Numbered from the stretch's first letter, positions 1 to 11,153 are shown. The stretch: DNA of 64,000 nt from Tubiluchus corallicola (GCA_030141605.1 JAQGDQ010000287.1:18501-82500); one strand, 5' to 3'. Notes: a model not told the origin generated them from the sequence alone. Made by a program: numbers and translations.

Positions 1-160
1 AGTCACAGGAAAAAAACCACGAAAAAACATCACAATTTTGGCTAGGAGAAAGTCTCGATTAATATTGGCTAGGGTTAGGGTTATTTGTTTTTTCCTGTGC
101 CTTTTTTATCTGTGACTTTTTTTCTGCGACTTTTTTACCTGGACACCGTAGCAAAGTGCA
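1..160. repeat. A/T-rich foldback with 14-bp repeats and telomere-like core
   Basis: Read on the minus strand this stretch contains about three diverged copies of a 14-bp unit of the form A6-GTCACAG (between about 95 and 145), then a short telomere-like core (TAGGGTTAGGG on the plus strand, near 69-80), then an inverted partner of the same unit near base 1. The two ends can fold on each other. I see no coding potential. It may be a MITE or a fragment of a satellite cut by the window edge. Confidence 0.4.
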
Positions 161-164
161 AAAT

Positions 165-418
165 TAGTTTTATTTTCATTTTTTAAAACATAATCTTTTG
201 TGCTCCTGGAAAAGAAAACTTTCACAATATTGAGATAAAGACTATACCATTTTTAAAAGCCAAAACATTTTCTGAGGGGGAGGAATACAGGGAAAATGGG
301 TGTGTGATTGTAGGCCTCCTGGGTTAGGCAAATGCACACACTGGATCAGAAACTAAAAGTTGGTTTATTATGATCACTCATTTGAATAGGAATTAGATGT
401 AGGTATTCTAGGCTATTC
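165..418 (-). repeat. Dispersed repeat, copy 1 (inverted relative to copy 2)
   Basis: The reverse complement of this segment aligns over its length with 6838-7158. Shared landmarks in the same order are CTACATCTAATTCCT, CAGGAGGCCTAC, CCCCCTCAGAAAAT, CTTTATCTCAA and TTTTCCAGGAGCACAA, separated by small indels. It is therefore a copy of a moderately diverged interspersed repeat. No open reading frame of note; the family is not recognised. Confidence 0.7.
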
Positions 419-1522
419 CTACATGAAAAACAGTACAATTTTCTATAAAATAATTAGTGACATACAACTATACGTTAGGTGAATGCTTTGCATGTCTGCA
501 TGTGTATGTTTGTTTGCTAATTACAATAAAAGACAAGTTTGTTCGCTAATTTCCAGACAAGAGAGAACTTACAGTCAATTTTTTTCTCTGTACAAGTGGT
601 TAATTTTTTCTAAATATAGACTGCACAGCATGAAAATTAGATACCAGTATAAAATTTTTCCTACATGTAAATGGCCCATATTCAACCAAGCACAAAGTCT
701 TGACCTCGCATAGTTCTGTTCCAAAAATTGTGGCCCTAGCACAAAAACTGCAGGAGGAGATCCAGCTTAGGAAAAAATAAAAAGCCCAGCCTACTCCATT
801 ACCTTTGACCTATGGGTAATGGGTAGGCATAAATTTCCCTACCTGGGGAACGTGCCCTGTGTACGTACAAGTTATTACAGAACAAGAAGGAACAAACAGA
901 AATAATAAGTAATAAAGAAAAAAGTAAAAATCGGGGATAAATAAAAAAATCCTGTTTTAATGCAGAATCTTAATAAACTTGCACAATGCTATGCACCTGT
1001 GTTAGGTCACATGCTTAATAACCTTTTTACCCATCAAAGAAGTCAAATGAATGGTTATTATGGTCAGTAGTTCACACACGGCCTATAATGTAATTTGTAC
1101 AACTATTGGACTTACATAGCAATGCCCGTTTATGAAATACCAAACATTCACACATAGAATAACATGCTACAAAGTCATCTTGTGGCCAATGTTGGTGAAG
1201 AAGGATGATAGCAATGGATGAAAAGTTGTTTTTGACATCTTTTAACAGACTGTCAGTTGAATAACTTTTTTATATTTAGTGAAAATTTTTTATTCGACAA
1301 AATATATGTCAACTGCAGTCGTTAGAGAACTTATGGAGGCTCTCGGGAAAAAAACTGCCATTGCTTTTGCGGTTAACAGTCCCTATAATTTTCAGAGGAA
1401 AAAATATTGGCAAAAACTTCAGTAATTTACAAGTTTGCTTATTTAAAACATTCCTAAATGTGTAAAAAACATCAGCACACAAAGCAAAATTGAATGGACT
1501 TTAACTTAACAGCCAAACTTAC
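419..1522. other. PSMD9 intron 2 (open-ended), no gene seen
   Basis: AT-rich sequence downstream (minus sense) of PSMD9 exon 2. I searched for the next PSMD9 exons and the PDZ domain and did not find them, so this is taken as the start of a long intron running out of the window. Short open frames here have no recognisable protein character. Confidence 0.5.
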
Positions 1523-2491
1523 ATATGATTTTGTGTCGAGTGTGCCTGACAAGATAGACATCAATATCACTTCGTGGATAATCTTCTTCATCAATCAGTG
1601 GACCGTTCATCCCAACACCCTTCTCCTGAAACAAAATTTCCAGTATGTTGCCAGTCAGTTTAAATATCTGTTAACAGATGATGTTACATCGTTACCAGTT
1701 GTTCTCAATAATTTAAATAAAGTTTAATGTTGTTCTCGTGTCCATTACTGGTTGTATCTTTCACTTTGCCCTCTTAGTGCAATCTTTTAAATGCAGAGCA
1801 AGGACACTACAATTTCCACTTTATAATTCAGAGTTATAAAATACTTGACTAGAGTTTTAAAACAAAAAGTTTGTTAGACATGCTTCATTGCCTTTTAGAA
1901 CTCTCGCAAAATGATTTGATTATTTTAAACATATCTAACGTACTTATTTTAGCAGCGACCAAACTCAGTAATTGGTCTATGCAATAGCTTCTCTACCAGA
2001 AATTTATTGTTTTGATATACAACAATTACATACGTTTTATATCTGCCTGGGTATCTACACTCAGACTTATAACTGGGTTTCTGTTTATAAATGCAACTAT
2101 TACTTAATTATCATAAATATTATTTTATTTTACCTTTCACATATTCTCTTCACATAACAGAAGACATAATAGTTAGCATTTAACATTGCATGGGACAATT
2201 ACTTTTTTGTCTGTCAAGTGAAATTATTTTACTAATGATCCGGTATAAGTTGCAAGTCATCATGGTATGTTATGATGATATTTTAACATTCACTTGCAAG
2301 GTTACTTCGTTTTATTTTGCTTTAATTACGCATTTAGAAAATGCATAATACTATAACATAAAACTTACCGAATCTAGTATATCGCTAAATTCTCTGATGT
2401 CAGCTTCAAACTCATCACGCTTTTTAATTAGTTCCTGCAAATCTTTCTTCAAATTCTCCATTAAATCATGCTTATCACTGGAAGCTGCCAT
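1523..2491 (-). CDS. PSMD9: 26S proteasome non-ATPase regulatory subunit 9 (assembly chaperone p27), first two coding exons, partial
   Basis: PSMD9 (yeast Nas2) is a chaperone that helps build the base of the 19S proteasome by binding the ATPase Rpt5/PSMC3. Two exons are visible on the minus strand. Exon 1 (2491 to 2369) starts at MAASSDKHDLM and encodes 41 residues of a helical segment with RDEFEADIREF, ending at a GTAAGT donor in phase 0. Exon 2 (1625 to 1523) follows a TTTCAG acceptor and encodes EKGVGMNGPLIDEEDYPRSD followed by IDVYLVRHTRHKII, ending at another GTAAGT donor. This matches the conserved N-terminal coiled-coil domain of the family (human: QKGIGMNEPLVD, then [20 protein letters not shown]). 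The PDZ domain and C-terminus must lie left of base 1. The plus-strand open frames over these exons are shadows. Identification is firm; the exon boundaries are read from splice consensus and phase. Confidence 0.88.
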
Positions 2492-3638
2492 AATGGAAAA
2501 ACTGGAGCAGTCTCACGATTCGACAGCCATCACGCACGACCACTCCCCACGACTAGCCTTCGGAACATATCGCGTAATACGGGCTCTGCTAGGATTGCTC
2601 TGTAGCTCTTTAAAATAAATTCAAATGAATTGTATTGCATAAATGCACACAGAGGTTTTTTTATTCAGCTAGATTTGCTGAAAACTTGTTAAAAATTACT
2701 TTTGTATTAGGTCAAAGGCAATATGCTACAAATGTAATGTTTGTAATGGCCAAGAAGATGGTTGAGGTTTATTCTACACAGTTGTCACTAAAATGATAGT
2801 CCCACTGATTAATCAAACTATAGATTTATGGTAATGTCGATTTGACATTAAAAATACCAGTGCCTTAAGTTTCTAGATTGCAGAACAATAATGACGATCT
2901 AAATCAGCTTAAACGTTCTGTTTATTCGCATTTTGAACAGTAAATAAAGTGATCAAGTCATTATCTGATTAAGTAATAGCAATTCAACTCGAGCAACTTT
3001 ACAATGAAAATTAGTCCAATAAAATAAATCTTCCTGGTACAGGAAGAAACTTTTAACAATAAGTGCTTAACTTTGACTAATCGTAACAATAACACATAGG
3101 CAACAATAATATTATTCTGCCAAACTCATTCTTGACGTAATGTAGTAACTGCAGTCCTTTTACTTCAGACATATTCTCAGAAATGAAAATTTAAACTATG
3201 AAAATTGCAAAAAGCTAAAGTGACAACAAGGCTGTACTTCTATACATGTACTGAGAAATATTTGTAGATTTTCTTTTAGCTTGCTGAAGTACTAAATATG
3301 TAACTCTAAAGGCTTAGTGGTTTGCTAAAAATGAAATCAGTTGCAAAACAAATTTTGCTAAAAACACAATAAATTTTTAAATCAAGTTATAAAATAGATA
3401 AACAAATAGTAAACAGTTAACACTACACACTTAAACTCAGTCAGTCGTCCATATACTAATAAAATAGTAAGAACCACATGATATTATGTTTTTGAGATTG
3501 GTAATACACAGAGTACATGAGTTTTGAAGCTAAGAAGTCCGTATTTGAAGCCGTATTTTGGTTTGTCACACAGGCCAATAAATTTGCAGTTAGCTTGTCT
3601 TTGTAGCAATTTTTGGTAAAAAAGCTACTGTGCACTTA
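2492..3638. other. Intergenic between PSMD9 start and TRMT1 stop
   Basis: About 1.1 kb of AT-rich DNA holding the PSMD9 promoter and the TRMT1 3' untranslated region. Both genes point the same way. No further exon, RNA gene or repeat was recognised. Confidence 0.5.
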
Positions 3639-5810
3639 CTAATAATCAAACAAATACGTATAACTGTAATTGTCTTGGTAGAAAGGCTCAGACTCCGGCA
3701 ACTCAGTCTCTGTTGATCCGTTGCCAGATTGCTCTTTAGGAGCTGTGTGTCGAAACTTGCATTCATCACCTCGATTACACTTGCCTTTTCTGTACATTTT
3801 GCAAGTTCTTTTTGGCCCATTCATTCTTTTTCTTTTTTTCACACCCGACCTTGAGTCAGCCACAAAATCATCAACACGAGGCATTGATGCAAAAAGCGAT
3901 GGAATATGTTTTGCATCGGCAACTGATGTTGGTGCTGAGGTATCAGAAGCAAGAAGTTGATTGGTCTTTTTTGCTCTGCTTTTTGGACCCCAGTTTGGCT
4001 CTGGATTCACTTGGAATCGCAACAGTCCTTGGGCCTTAGAGCGCTCGACCGACAAAGGATGTACATCAAAATTTGCTAAGAAAATTGGTTCCTTGCTCAG
4101 AATGTTATCAGCAATGGTACCAGGCAAGGGTTTTGAGTCGCGTGTCTGCTTAGCCAAACATCTCATTATATCCCAAACAGTATCACTGGGAGCATTTGTC
4201 TTGAAACCATTCTGATTCGCATGCGTGCCAGACACATTAAAACCAGCATTAAGAAGGGCTGATCTAAATGTAATACTTTTTGGAGCAGGACATCCGACAC
4301 TGGCACACAGCTTGTCCATTACATAATATAATGGATCTTCTAGCTCGTCAATGGCTACAGACAACATGCCAATTATGCGTTTTGACGTCTTAAAAAGTGC
4401 TTCATTTGCCGAAACATTGGCTACAACTTGTTTGAGAAAATATGTATCATGAAGCTTACTGGCCCAAATGGGACCACCCACGTGATGCACAGATCCACAA
4501 TGTCTGCAATTGAGACTGGTTGGAGGGCCTCGGCTGTGCTTATATTTAACATTCTGCGCGGTCTGAACAGTTTCGGACATGTACTGTAGGTTAAACGTAT
4601 CACAACCGGAACAATTGAACACAATGGCTCGTTTACTGGCTGACGACTGAACCATTTTCGGACTAGTGTAGATGTGTACAAACACCCGAATATAAAAATC
4701 AATACTGAGTGAGAGAATCGGCACTATGTAGCGAGAATAGTGATTTGCATGACTTTCCAAGCAGTTCAACAGTAAACGGATAGCCATTTCATGACAATGT
4801 TTCGCCTTTAGCGACATCCCGCCATATTTTGCAAAACAAGTTTCTGATCCATTTCCACAAAGTACGGCCGTGTCTGTGCAGGTGACACACAGCATTCCTC
4901 CATCCTTTAGAGCCTGTACGGCTGCATCCAGGAAAACAGCAGGACTTCCGTAAGGGTCAATATCAATGACGTCAAACTTGTTTTTGTGCTTACCAGCGAA
5001 ACTGTACATGTATCCGGCGGCATCAGACTGTGTCGCTTTAACAAGGTGATCGACCTCATTGTGTTTGATGTTGCATTTAATCGTGTCAACTGCATCAAAG
5101 TTCCAATCATTCGCGATAACTTCTTTAATGCCAGGAATTTCCTTTGCAAATCGTATTGATCTTAATCCTGATGCGGACAAACCCTCAAATATAGATATGC
5201 CATCATAGTAGTACTTCCCAGGGATAAAGGTTTGATTGTCAAGAAGTGTTTCTGCACCATTACCACCTTTATTATTGAAACTGTGCTTTTTAACGTAGCA
5301 CTGCGACGAAAACTGAGTAAGCATGGCACATGTAAGGTCTCTGTTAAACTCTTGCACTTTGTTGTAGAATACCTGATTACCTTTAGGAAAAAGCATGATT
5401 GCACTACCTTCTGTAATGACATTACATTCCTCGTCACTTACAGTTGTTACGGTACTTTCTTCAGCTGTCTCACATGTGTCCTTGCGGGCTGTTACATCTT
5501 CATCCATAGTAACTGTGCTACACATGTCATCTGGGAGTATTATTTTTTCATCTGTAACACCTGTGTCACACATGTCCTCCTGAACTATTGCTTCCTTGCC
5601 TGTACCACCTGCACCATATGCACCCTCCTGAATCATTTTTCCATCACCGGTAGCATCTGCATCACACACGTCCTCTTCGATTGCTACTCCTTCATCCGTA
5701 GAGCCTGCACGATGCATGTCCTCCTGGATGGTTAGCTTTTTACCTGTAGCACATTCTGCAGAACTGTCACGTTTCAAAGTTGAATTTGAAATAGGTTCTG
5801 ATTCGTTCAT
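3639..5810 (-). CDS. TRMT1: tRNA (guanine(26)-N2)-dimethyltransferase, single large coding exon, 723 aa
   Basis: TRMT1/Trm1 uses S-adenosylmethionine to make N2,N2-dimethylguanosine at position 26 of nuclear- and mitochondrial-encoded tRNAs. Visible features: the conserved entry NKVQEFNRDL (about residue 150), SAM motif I FEGLSASGLRSIRF (about 208-221), the family signature DIDPYGSP (283-290), a CxxC pair (NCSGC, then NCRHCGS), the C-terminal Trm1 domain, and a CCCH zinc finger C-x7-C-x5-C-x3-H at residues 670-688, which animal TRMT1 also carries. Residues 30-125 are about six copies of a 16-residue acidic repeat (EDMCDTGVTDEKIILP type). The entire enzyme is uninterrupted, whereas many animal orthologues have numerous introns. 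A strong acceptor (TTATTTTCAG, boundary at 5872/5873) lies in frame just upstream with no stop between, so a 5' exon, possibly encoding a mitochondrial presequence, may add residues before this Met. The enzyme looks functional. Confidence 0.93.
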   Translation of the reverse strand: MNESEPISNSTLKRDSSAECATGKKLTIQEDMHRAGSTDEGVAIEEDVCDADATGDGKMIQEGAYGAGGTGKEAIVQEDMCDTGVTDEKIILPDDMCSTVTMDEDVTARKDTCETAEESTVTTVSDEECNVITEGSAIMLFPKGNQVFYNKVQEFNRDLTCAMLTQFSSQCYVKKHSFNNKGGNGAETLLDNQTFIPGKYYYDGISIFEGLSASGLRSIRFAKEIPGIKEVIANDWNFDAVDTIKCNIKHNEVDHLVKATQSDAAGYMYSFAGKHKNKFDVIDIDPYGSPAVFLDAAVQALKDGGMLCVTCTDTAVLCGNGSETCFAKYGGMSLKAKHCHEMAIRLLLNCLESHANHYSRYIVPILSLSIDFYIRVFVHIYTSPKMVQSSASKRAIVFNCSGCDTFNLQYMSETVQTAQNVKYKHSRGPPTSLNCRHCGSVHHVGGPIWASKLHDTYFLKQVVANVSANEALFKTSKRIIGMLSVAIDELEDPLYYVMDKLCASVGCPAPKSITFRSALLNAGFNVSGTHANQNGFKTNAPSDTVWDIMRCLAKQTRDSKPLPGTIADNILSKEPIFLANFDVHPLSVERSKAQGLLRFQVNPEPNWGPKSRAKKTNQLLASDTSAPTSVADAKHIPSLFASMPRVDDFVADSRSGVKKRKRMNGPKRTCKMYRKGKCNRGDECKFRHTAPKEQSGNGSTETELPESEPFYQDNYSYTYLFDY
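5463..5724 (-). repeat. TRMT1: Coding 48-bp (16-aa) tandem repeat in TRMT1
   Basis: The N-terminal extension of TRMT1 reads as successive 16-residue units starting ED/EG/DD/KD, mostly with Cys or His/Tyr at position 4, Thr/Ser-rich in the middle and Asp/Glu-rich throughout. At DNA level this is a diverged 48-bp array. It lies before the methyltransferase fold and is likely unstructured. Confidence 0.7.
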
Positions 5811-5872
5811 TTTTCCAGTGGATGGTCGTTGCGTGATCGTTTCATTAAAACTTAAAGGTGCATGCCAAAAAG

Positions 5873-6837
5873 CTGAAAATAAAATAACAGTTGTTAAAAT
5901 GACAGAAATATGATGTTTTGTCCAGAAAGCAGAAGGTCATCGGTTTAAGTCTCTATAGACGTGCAAAATTTTTCAGACTTTCTAATTTAGTATTAGGTTT
6001 ATGCCTTCATACTCATAAAATTCTAACTTCTAAGATTGCAGCGCAATGCATTGGTATAAAAACTGATTCTCAGACACAAGACAAGTACATTTCCAACAAG
6101 TATTAGACACGGCTATGGCAGCTGCTATGCCAGCCAAATACGTGGATGCTAAATACCACATTATGTAAGCAAACCTAGCTGCAGCGTCAGCTGCGAACAT
6201 TCTTGGACATTTGTTCCAGAATTATATGCATGAGTCTAAGTGAAAAAAGTGGTCAGCGCAGCCTTTTCTGTTGATTTTACGAAATTTAGGCATTACGTAG
6301 GCAAACACGGTTAAAAACTGGGAGTGGGGTTCCTGCAAGTCAGACAACCAGTATTCAAATCGATTCTAAAATGGCGATATCAAATTTATATCATTTCAAA
6401 GACCAAAAATCAAGTTTTAGAGATGTCTGAGGTAGATAATTTAATCCATTTTCAATTTAATGTAAAGACTACAGAAAAGACCACCAAACTGCTCTTGATT
6501 TATAGTTTTTATACTGTACTTCCATTATACTGATGCAGTTGTTTTGAAGAAAAATTACCGTGCTTGCGGTTTGAAAATTCCTTGCCTGCCATACTACAGG
6601 CTGATGCCTAGTTTTTACAGCCTCTACTTATTTAATATTAGCTCAGTTCTATTGACTACTAAATGAATCTTGAGTCTTGATTGCGTGCAGGTGGCTATTT
6701 CTTGTCTACTATTTTGAATACAGAGTCAAAATTTATTCATTTAGCCAACATAAACATGCATACTGCAGAGCACTCACCTGGCATGTCACTAAACATTATT
6801 TTGTTAATAGTTGTAGGCCTATTGTTTTTTGCTCAGC
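5873..6837. other. TRMT1 upstream region / possible 5' intron, nothing recognised
   Basis: Begins with a good minus-strand polypyrimidine tract and CAG acceptor abutting TRMT1, so at least part may be an intron of that gene. No upstream exon could be identified with confidence. Remaining short open frames carry no recognisable domain. Confidence 0.4.
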
Positions 6838-7158
6838 AATGACCTAAAATACGTACATCTAATTCCTGTTCAGTGATAGTAAAAAATGGTCACATAAGTG
6901 TCCAACTGTCCAAGCTTTCCTATCTTGTGACTCCAGATACTAATCCAGGAGGCCTACAAGAAGGTGCACCTGTAAGACAACCACAAAAGCATATACCATT
7001 CCTGAACCCCCTCAGAAAATATTTTTGGCCTTTAAGAATGCTATAGCCTTTTGGCCTTTAAGAATGCTATAGCCTTTATCTCAACATTGCAGACATCGTC
7101 TTTTCCAGGAGCACAACAGGTTACATTTTAAATAATGCAAAAATAAAATAAAATCTTT
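6838..7158 (+). repeat. Dispersed repeat, copy 2
   Basis: Aligns in opposite orientation with 165-418 (see that entry for the landmarks). This copy has an internal tandem duplication of about 27 bp around TTTGGCCTTTAAGAATGC near 7028-7080. Copies 1 and 2 bracket the PSMD9 5' exons and TRMT1 as a widely spaced inverted pair. Confidence 0.7.
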
Positions 7159-7160
7159 CG

Positions 7161-7306
7161 TATATATATATATATATATATATACGAGCTGCAAAAAAAT
7201 TTGTGTTAAAGATGGCAAACTGTTAAATACTGAAAATCCTTATATATATATATATTTTCAGTATTTAACAGTTTGCCATCTTTAACACAAATTTTTTTGC
7301 AGCTCG
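7161..7306. repeat. (TA)n followed by a perfect 53-bp inverted repeat
   Basis: A (TA)n run at 7161-7184 is followed by arms 7185-7237 and 7254-7306, which are exact reverse complements over 53 bp, separated by 16 bp of mostly TA. The arms begin CGAGCTGCAAAAAAATTTG. Perfect identity suggests a recent event or selection. Candidates are a foldback or MITE remnant, or a transcribed hairpin. Confidence 0.85.
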
Positions 7307-10300
7307 AATAATATTTGCCGAAATCACGGATTAAAGTAAGTCCTTCAGTGTCAAAATACAAGCGACACTATATATTAATCTATGCACTGTGCGGCTGTTC
7401 ACCAGCGGCCAGTGTCCAACACCGATGTCACTCCAGGGTGGGGTGATCGCACCTATCCAGAGAGGTTAACTGTGAGTACTGGACAATTATTCAAGTGGTA
7501 CTAATTAGAGTTCGTTTATTTCACCTTGTAGTAAAATTATCAATGTAAACAATAGTATAATAATCTAATGTAAATAACATTATCATCAAGTTTTAGTATG
7601 CTTAAGTTGAAGTGCTGGCTAATAGGCATAATTTATCGAGAAAGCCACCACAGTCTCTTAAAGAAACGTGCCCTTGACACAAAACATATAGTGATATACA
7701 AAACTCAGCAGAGCAGAATAGTACATACCCCTATAGCCAGCTAACTCTGCCACAGAATAGTTGGCATTGTTTAAACCAAAATCGAAGACGGTAGTGCCAT
7801 ACGTTATTATGAAAAATAAATATCAAAGCTTACGGGTTAGGAACGTTCTCAACGTTAACTAATTTCGCATAATTGTAGAAACTACCACGTTTTAGAAACT
7901 TCTGAAACTGTTATAGCATGCTGCGCAGCGAACAATTTTGCGCATCGTACGTTTCATCATCTCCAAATGTTTCAGGTCTATTCAATCGATTTTATCTCGT
8001 CAACATACGTTTCACATTATAATTACAGAAGTAGAAAATTTCAATAATATTTGAGTAGGAGCAGCGAAGACCAATTGTCACTAGCTCAGCTGCTCCATTT
8101 TTGACAACACAATTTCTTTTGATAGGCGCAATTGAAAAAGCAAATAAAAAACATCAAAGCATAAATATCTTATGTCTAACGATCAAAGGCTTTTGATCTA
8201 CTTTTTTTAGCGAGCACCGCGATGAATACCTGCGAAAATATGCCATTGTGATGTGTATTAATTTTACCTAGCAGTGTTGATACGAATATCCATTTTAGAG
8301 TTATGATATACCATATGTATACATGTTAGAGTTTACAACAGATAAGAGTGCCGTGCAGTTAAATATTTTGTTTATGTTATATTTGTGGACAATAGCTTTT
8401 ATTACAGCACTGTAACTCAGAAATTTCGACGATCCACTTGTTTTGTATCCACAAATCCGCAAGACCACAGTGTCCACATTCTTGTGTATAGAGAGATTCT
8501 GCAGATTCTATAAAAATAGGGATCTGCCACATACAAAAAACAATTCTTCCAAACCTGACATGCTGCTTTAGTTTAACTAGATATCATTTGTGCACAAGTT
8601 AGGTGATTAAGGCTGAATTATTGTAATTTTGGTTTATTAAGAAATGGATTTTTAATGCCTGTTGCTTAATAGTAATAGTACCCTGAGATTATTTCAAAAA
8701 TGGCAAGTTGAATTGAAATGTCGCAGTAAACGATGGCATCGTCCTCCGTCCAGAAGTGTTGTGATCATCCTGGATTGTGACATGAATGACGTCACGCATA
8801 TACTAGCTCCTTGCTGGAGAAATCAATCCTTTTTTCAGATTGAGAGCCTCAAGCATAGGATTGGTTTCAGAGAAGCTGCTGTTGCATGGTCAATGTACTA
8901 TTTCATACAACACTGCATACTTAGTACACGACACTCTATTAATATGCTATAATGATACTGCAGCGAGCTCTCTCACGTTAAAGACAATAACTCTTGTGTA
9001 ATATTATAACTTGCGACGGTGTAATGGGGTCGGTTCTTAGTGTGAGGAAATACCCGAGAACCTGACTACTAGCTTAATATGATAAGGGCTTATAGCTACG
9101 GGGGGCGCTCACGGTGTTACTCCTTTAGTCATCAGGCATCGTCTTCATACATAAATGGCAAAAGAGTTAAGCTTAGGTTTAACGATATATTTTGGCATGA
9201 CACTTTGAACATATTAAGATAGGTTGTAATACAATGCAAACACATAAAATGTACATAACTTATAGCTACTTCATTAATATTAGTAAATACTCATACCGTG
9301 GCGCCACGTAATGGGGGAAATAATGTACAGACGTCCGGTTGGTCGGCAGGTTTCTCAACAAATCCTGTTCACCACAAAGAGCAAGAAAGGCGCCCCTGAC
9401 GACTGGTATCAGTACTCGCGCCATTGGTCCTGGGAGCTCCAAGCTTCATTAATTGATGACTCGTATGGGAATCCTCTCAAGCAACGGCTCTAATAACTCG
9501 GAGGCCGACGTCCACCACTACGATTTTCTCACCAGGTGTGTTTATCTACTAGTCCATCAAATACGGCCACTAATTACCATCTCATAGCAGATGTACCACG
9601 TTTCTCCATACACTGCAACTAGTTCTTTCATTTAGTGCTCCATTCATTAGTGTAATTCGGAAACGATGACGTTGAAAGCATCAAAATGCTGATAATCGTT
9701 CTACGTTTATCTGGGTTAGTTAAAAGGTGAAAGCATTAACTTAGCATTTCTACCACTTTTGATGTGTGTGTGTAACTGAACGTCACATAGCCCAGATCGG
9801 AAAATAGGTCAGTGTCAAGCAAGTGCTTCATAGAATAAGCGATTACCACTATAAGGGGGGGGGAGACCTAGAACAAACTAAATACCTATTACTATCTGAG
9901 ATGAGATAGCTATAAACAGTAGGGTTGCTAATATGAGGTAGTTACGAGCAATAACTGTAATAACAATAGTGGTGCAAGGCAAATATAGCTCAAATTGATG
10001 CCGGTATTGGAGAAAGGCACCATAGACCTATAGGGCCGTCACATAACTCATGTATCTTTTCTATGAACTCTTGTATTGAACTCCAATAAACTATTATTAT
10101 ATTATCCAGTTTGAGTTTGGTCTTTACTGCCCTACGGCTACGTAATCACGAGCCATTTAGACAATTAAAGCAACACAAACTTTATTACATTTCCCCGCAA
10201 CTCATAGTAGTTTGCTTTGTTGGACATGAAACTGCCTTCTGGTGATTATTTAAACATTAATATGCTTATATCTTTACTTCTTCACTAATTGCTCTGCTAT

Positions 10301-10686
10301 GCTCAAGTAGAGTTATTATTCAAAAATTGTTGTACGAGGATTTAGTAGAGGAATTAGAGATGTAAAGTTTATCATTTTGCGCTACGGCTTGTTTATCGCA
10401 TTGAGAACAAAATGGCGATGTGAAAAGCTGACACTCCTTTTAGTGACGAGTTGGAGCTGCTGAAAGAAAATTCAAGCTTGCTTACAACATATGTCAGGAA
10501 AAATGCAAGACAGGAGTGAGAGTTGATTACAGGTCGATAAGCTTTTAAGACGTCTGTAACATGAGCTCAGAGAGGCCAGGTCAGAGATGAAGGCACTTGC
10601 TGTGGGCTTTAAACTCACATAAAAGTGTGAGTCAGGCACAGGATACTGAGGAAGTCAGGCACAGCGAGGCGAAAACTGCAAAGTGT
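7307..10686. other. Gene-poor interval
   Basis: About 3.4 kb with no recognisable exon. The part from about 9018 to 10150 has weak LTR-like character: a GC-richer start TGTAATGGGGTCGG, and an AATAAA near 10086 followed about 60 bases later by CTGCCCTACGGCTACGTAATCA. I could not find matching target duplications or a second copy. The short frames at 8662-8952 and 9311-9493 resemble nothing I know. Confidence 0.4.
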
Positions 10687-11153
10687 TTAACCCTTTCATA
10701 CCCGTTGTATCCCATGGGATACGAGAATATTTTCTGCCTTTAAAATTAATAAAATTTTAAAACTGACAGTTATTTGATCTGTTAATAGTTATTTTCATTT
10801 AAGCCAATAACAATAGACTAAAAATGGTGATAAAATGGCAAACTAGAAAATCTACATAGCATAAAAAATTGCGCAAGGTACAGTACTTTAGAGACGACTT
10901 TGTACAGATCAACATAGCATGAATACTAAATGTCTTAAATACTTTAAAAAATTATCAGCAGTTGCAAAATGAAGCACATTTTATGCTTCCATTGAATCCC
11001 AATGTATCCCGTGGGATACAGGCTATATTTAGCACGCTGGCACAGGTAGAAAAAAATAATTATTATGTATAAACAAGATGGACATACTGAACAAAAGTAC
11101 CAAGCCAAAAAATTTTTTCTTATTAAAAAATAATTTGGGACTGAAAGGGTTAA
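10687..11153. mobile_element. piggyBac-type MITE with TTAA target duplication
   Basis: A 467-bp unit is bounded by TTAA at 10687-10690 and 11150-11153. Directly inside are inverted termini CCCTTTCATACCC (left) and the complement of GGGACTGAAAGGG (right), matching at 11 of 13 positions. TTAA duplication with CCC-type termini is diagnostic of the piggyBac superfamily. Each end also has a near-identical palindrome: GTATCCCATGGGATAC at 10707-10722 and TGTATCCCGTGGGATACA at 11003-11020. There is no transposase frame, so the element is non-autonomous. Confidence 0.85.

Noticed and set aside
2397-2618. Plus-strand frame across PSMD9 exon 1
   Set aside because: Antisense shadow; the minus strand has the conserved PSMD9 residues and splice donor.
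5232-5735. 167-codon plus-strand Cys/Thr-rich frame
   Set aside because: Antisense shadow of the TRMT1 N-terminal repeats.
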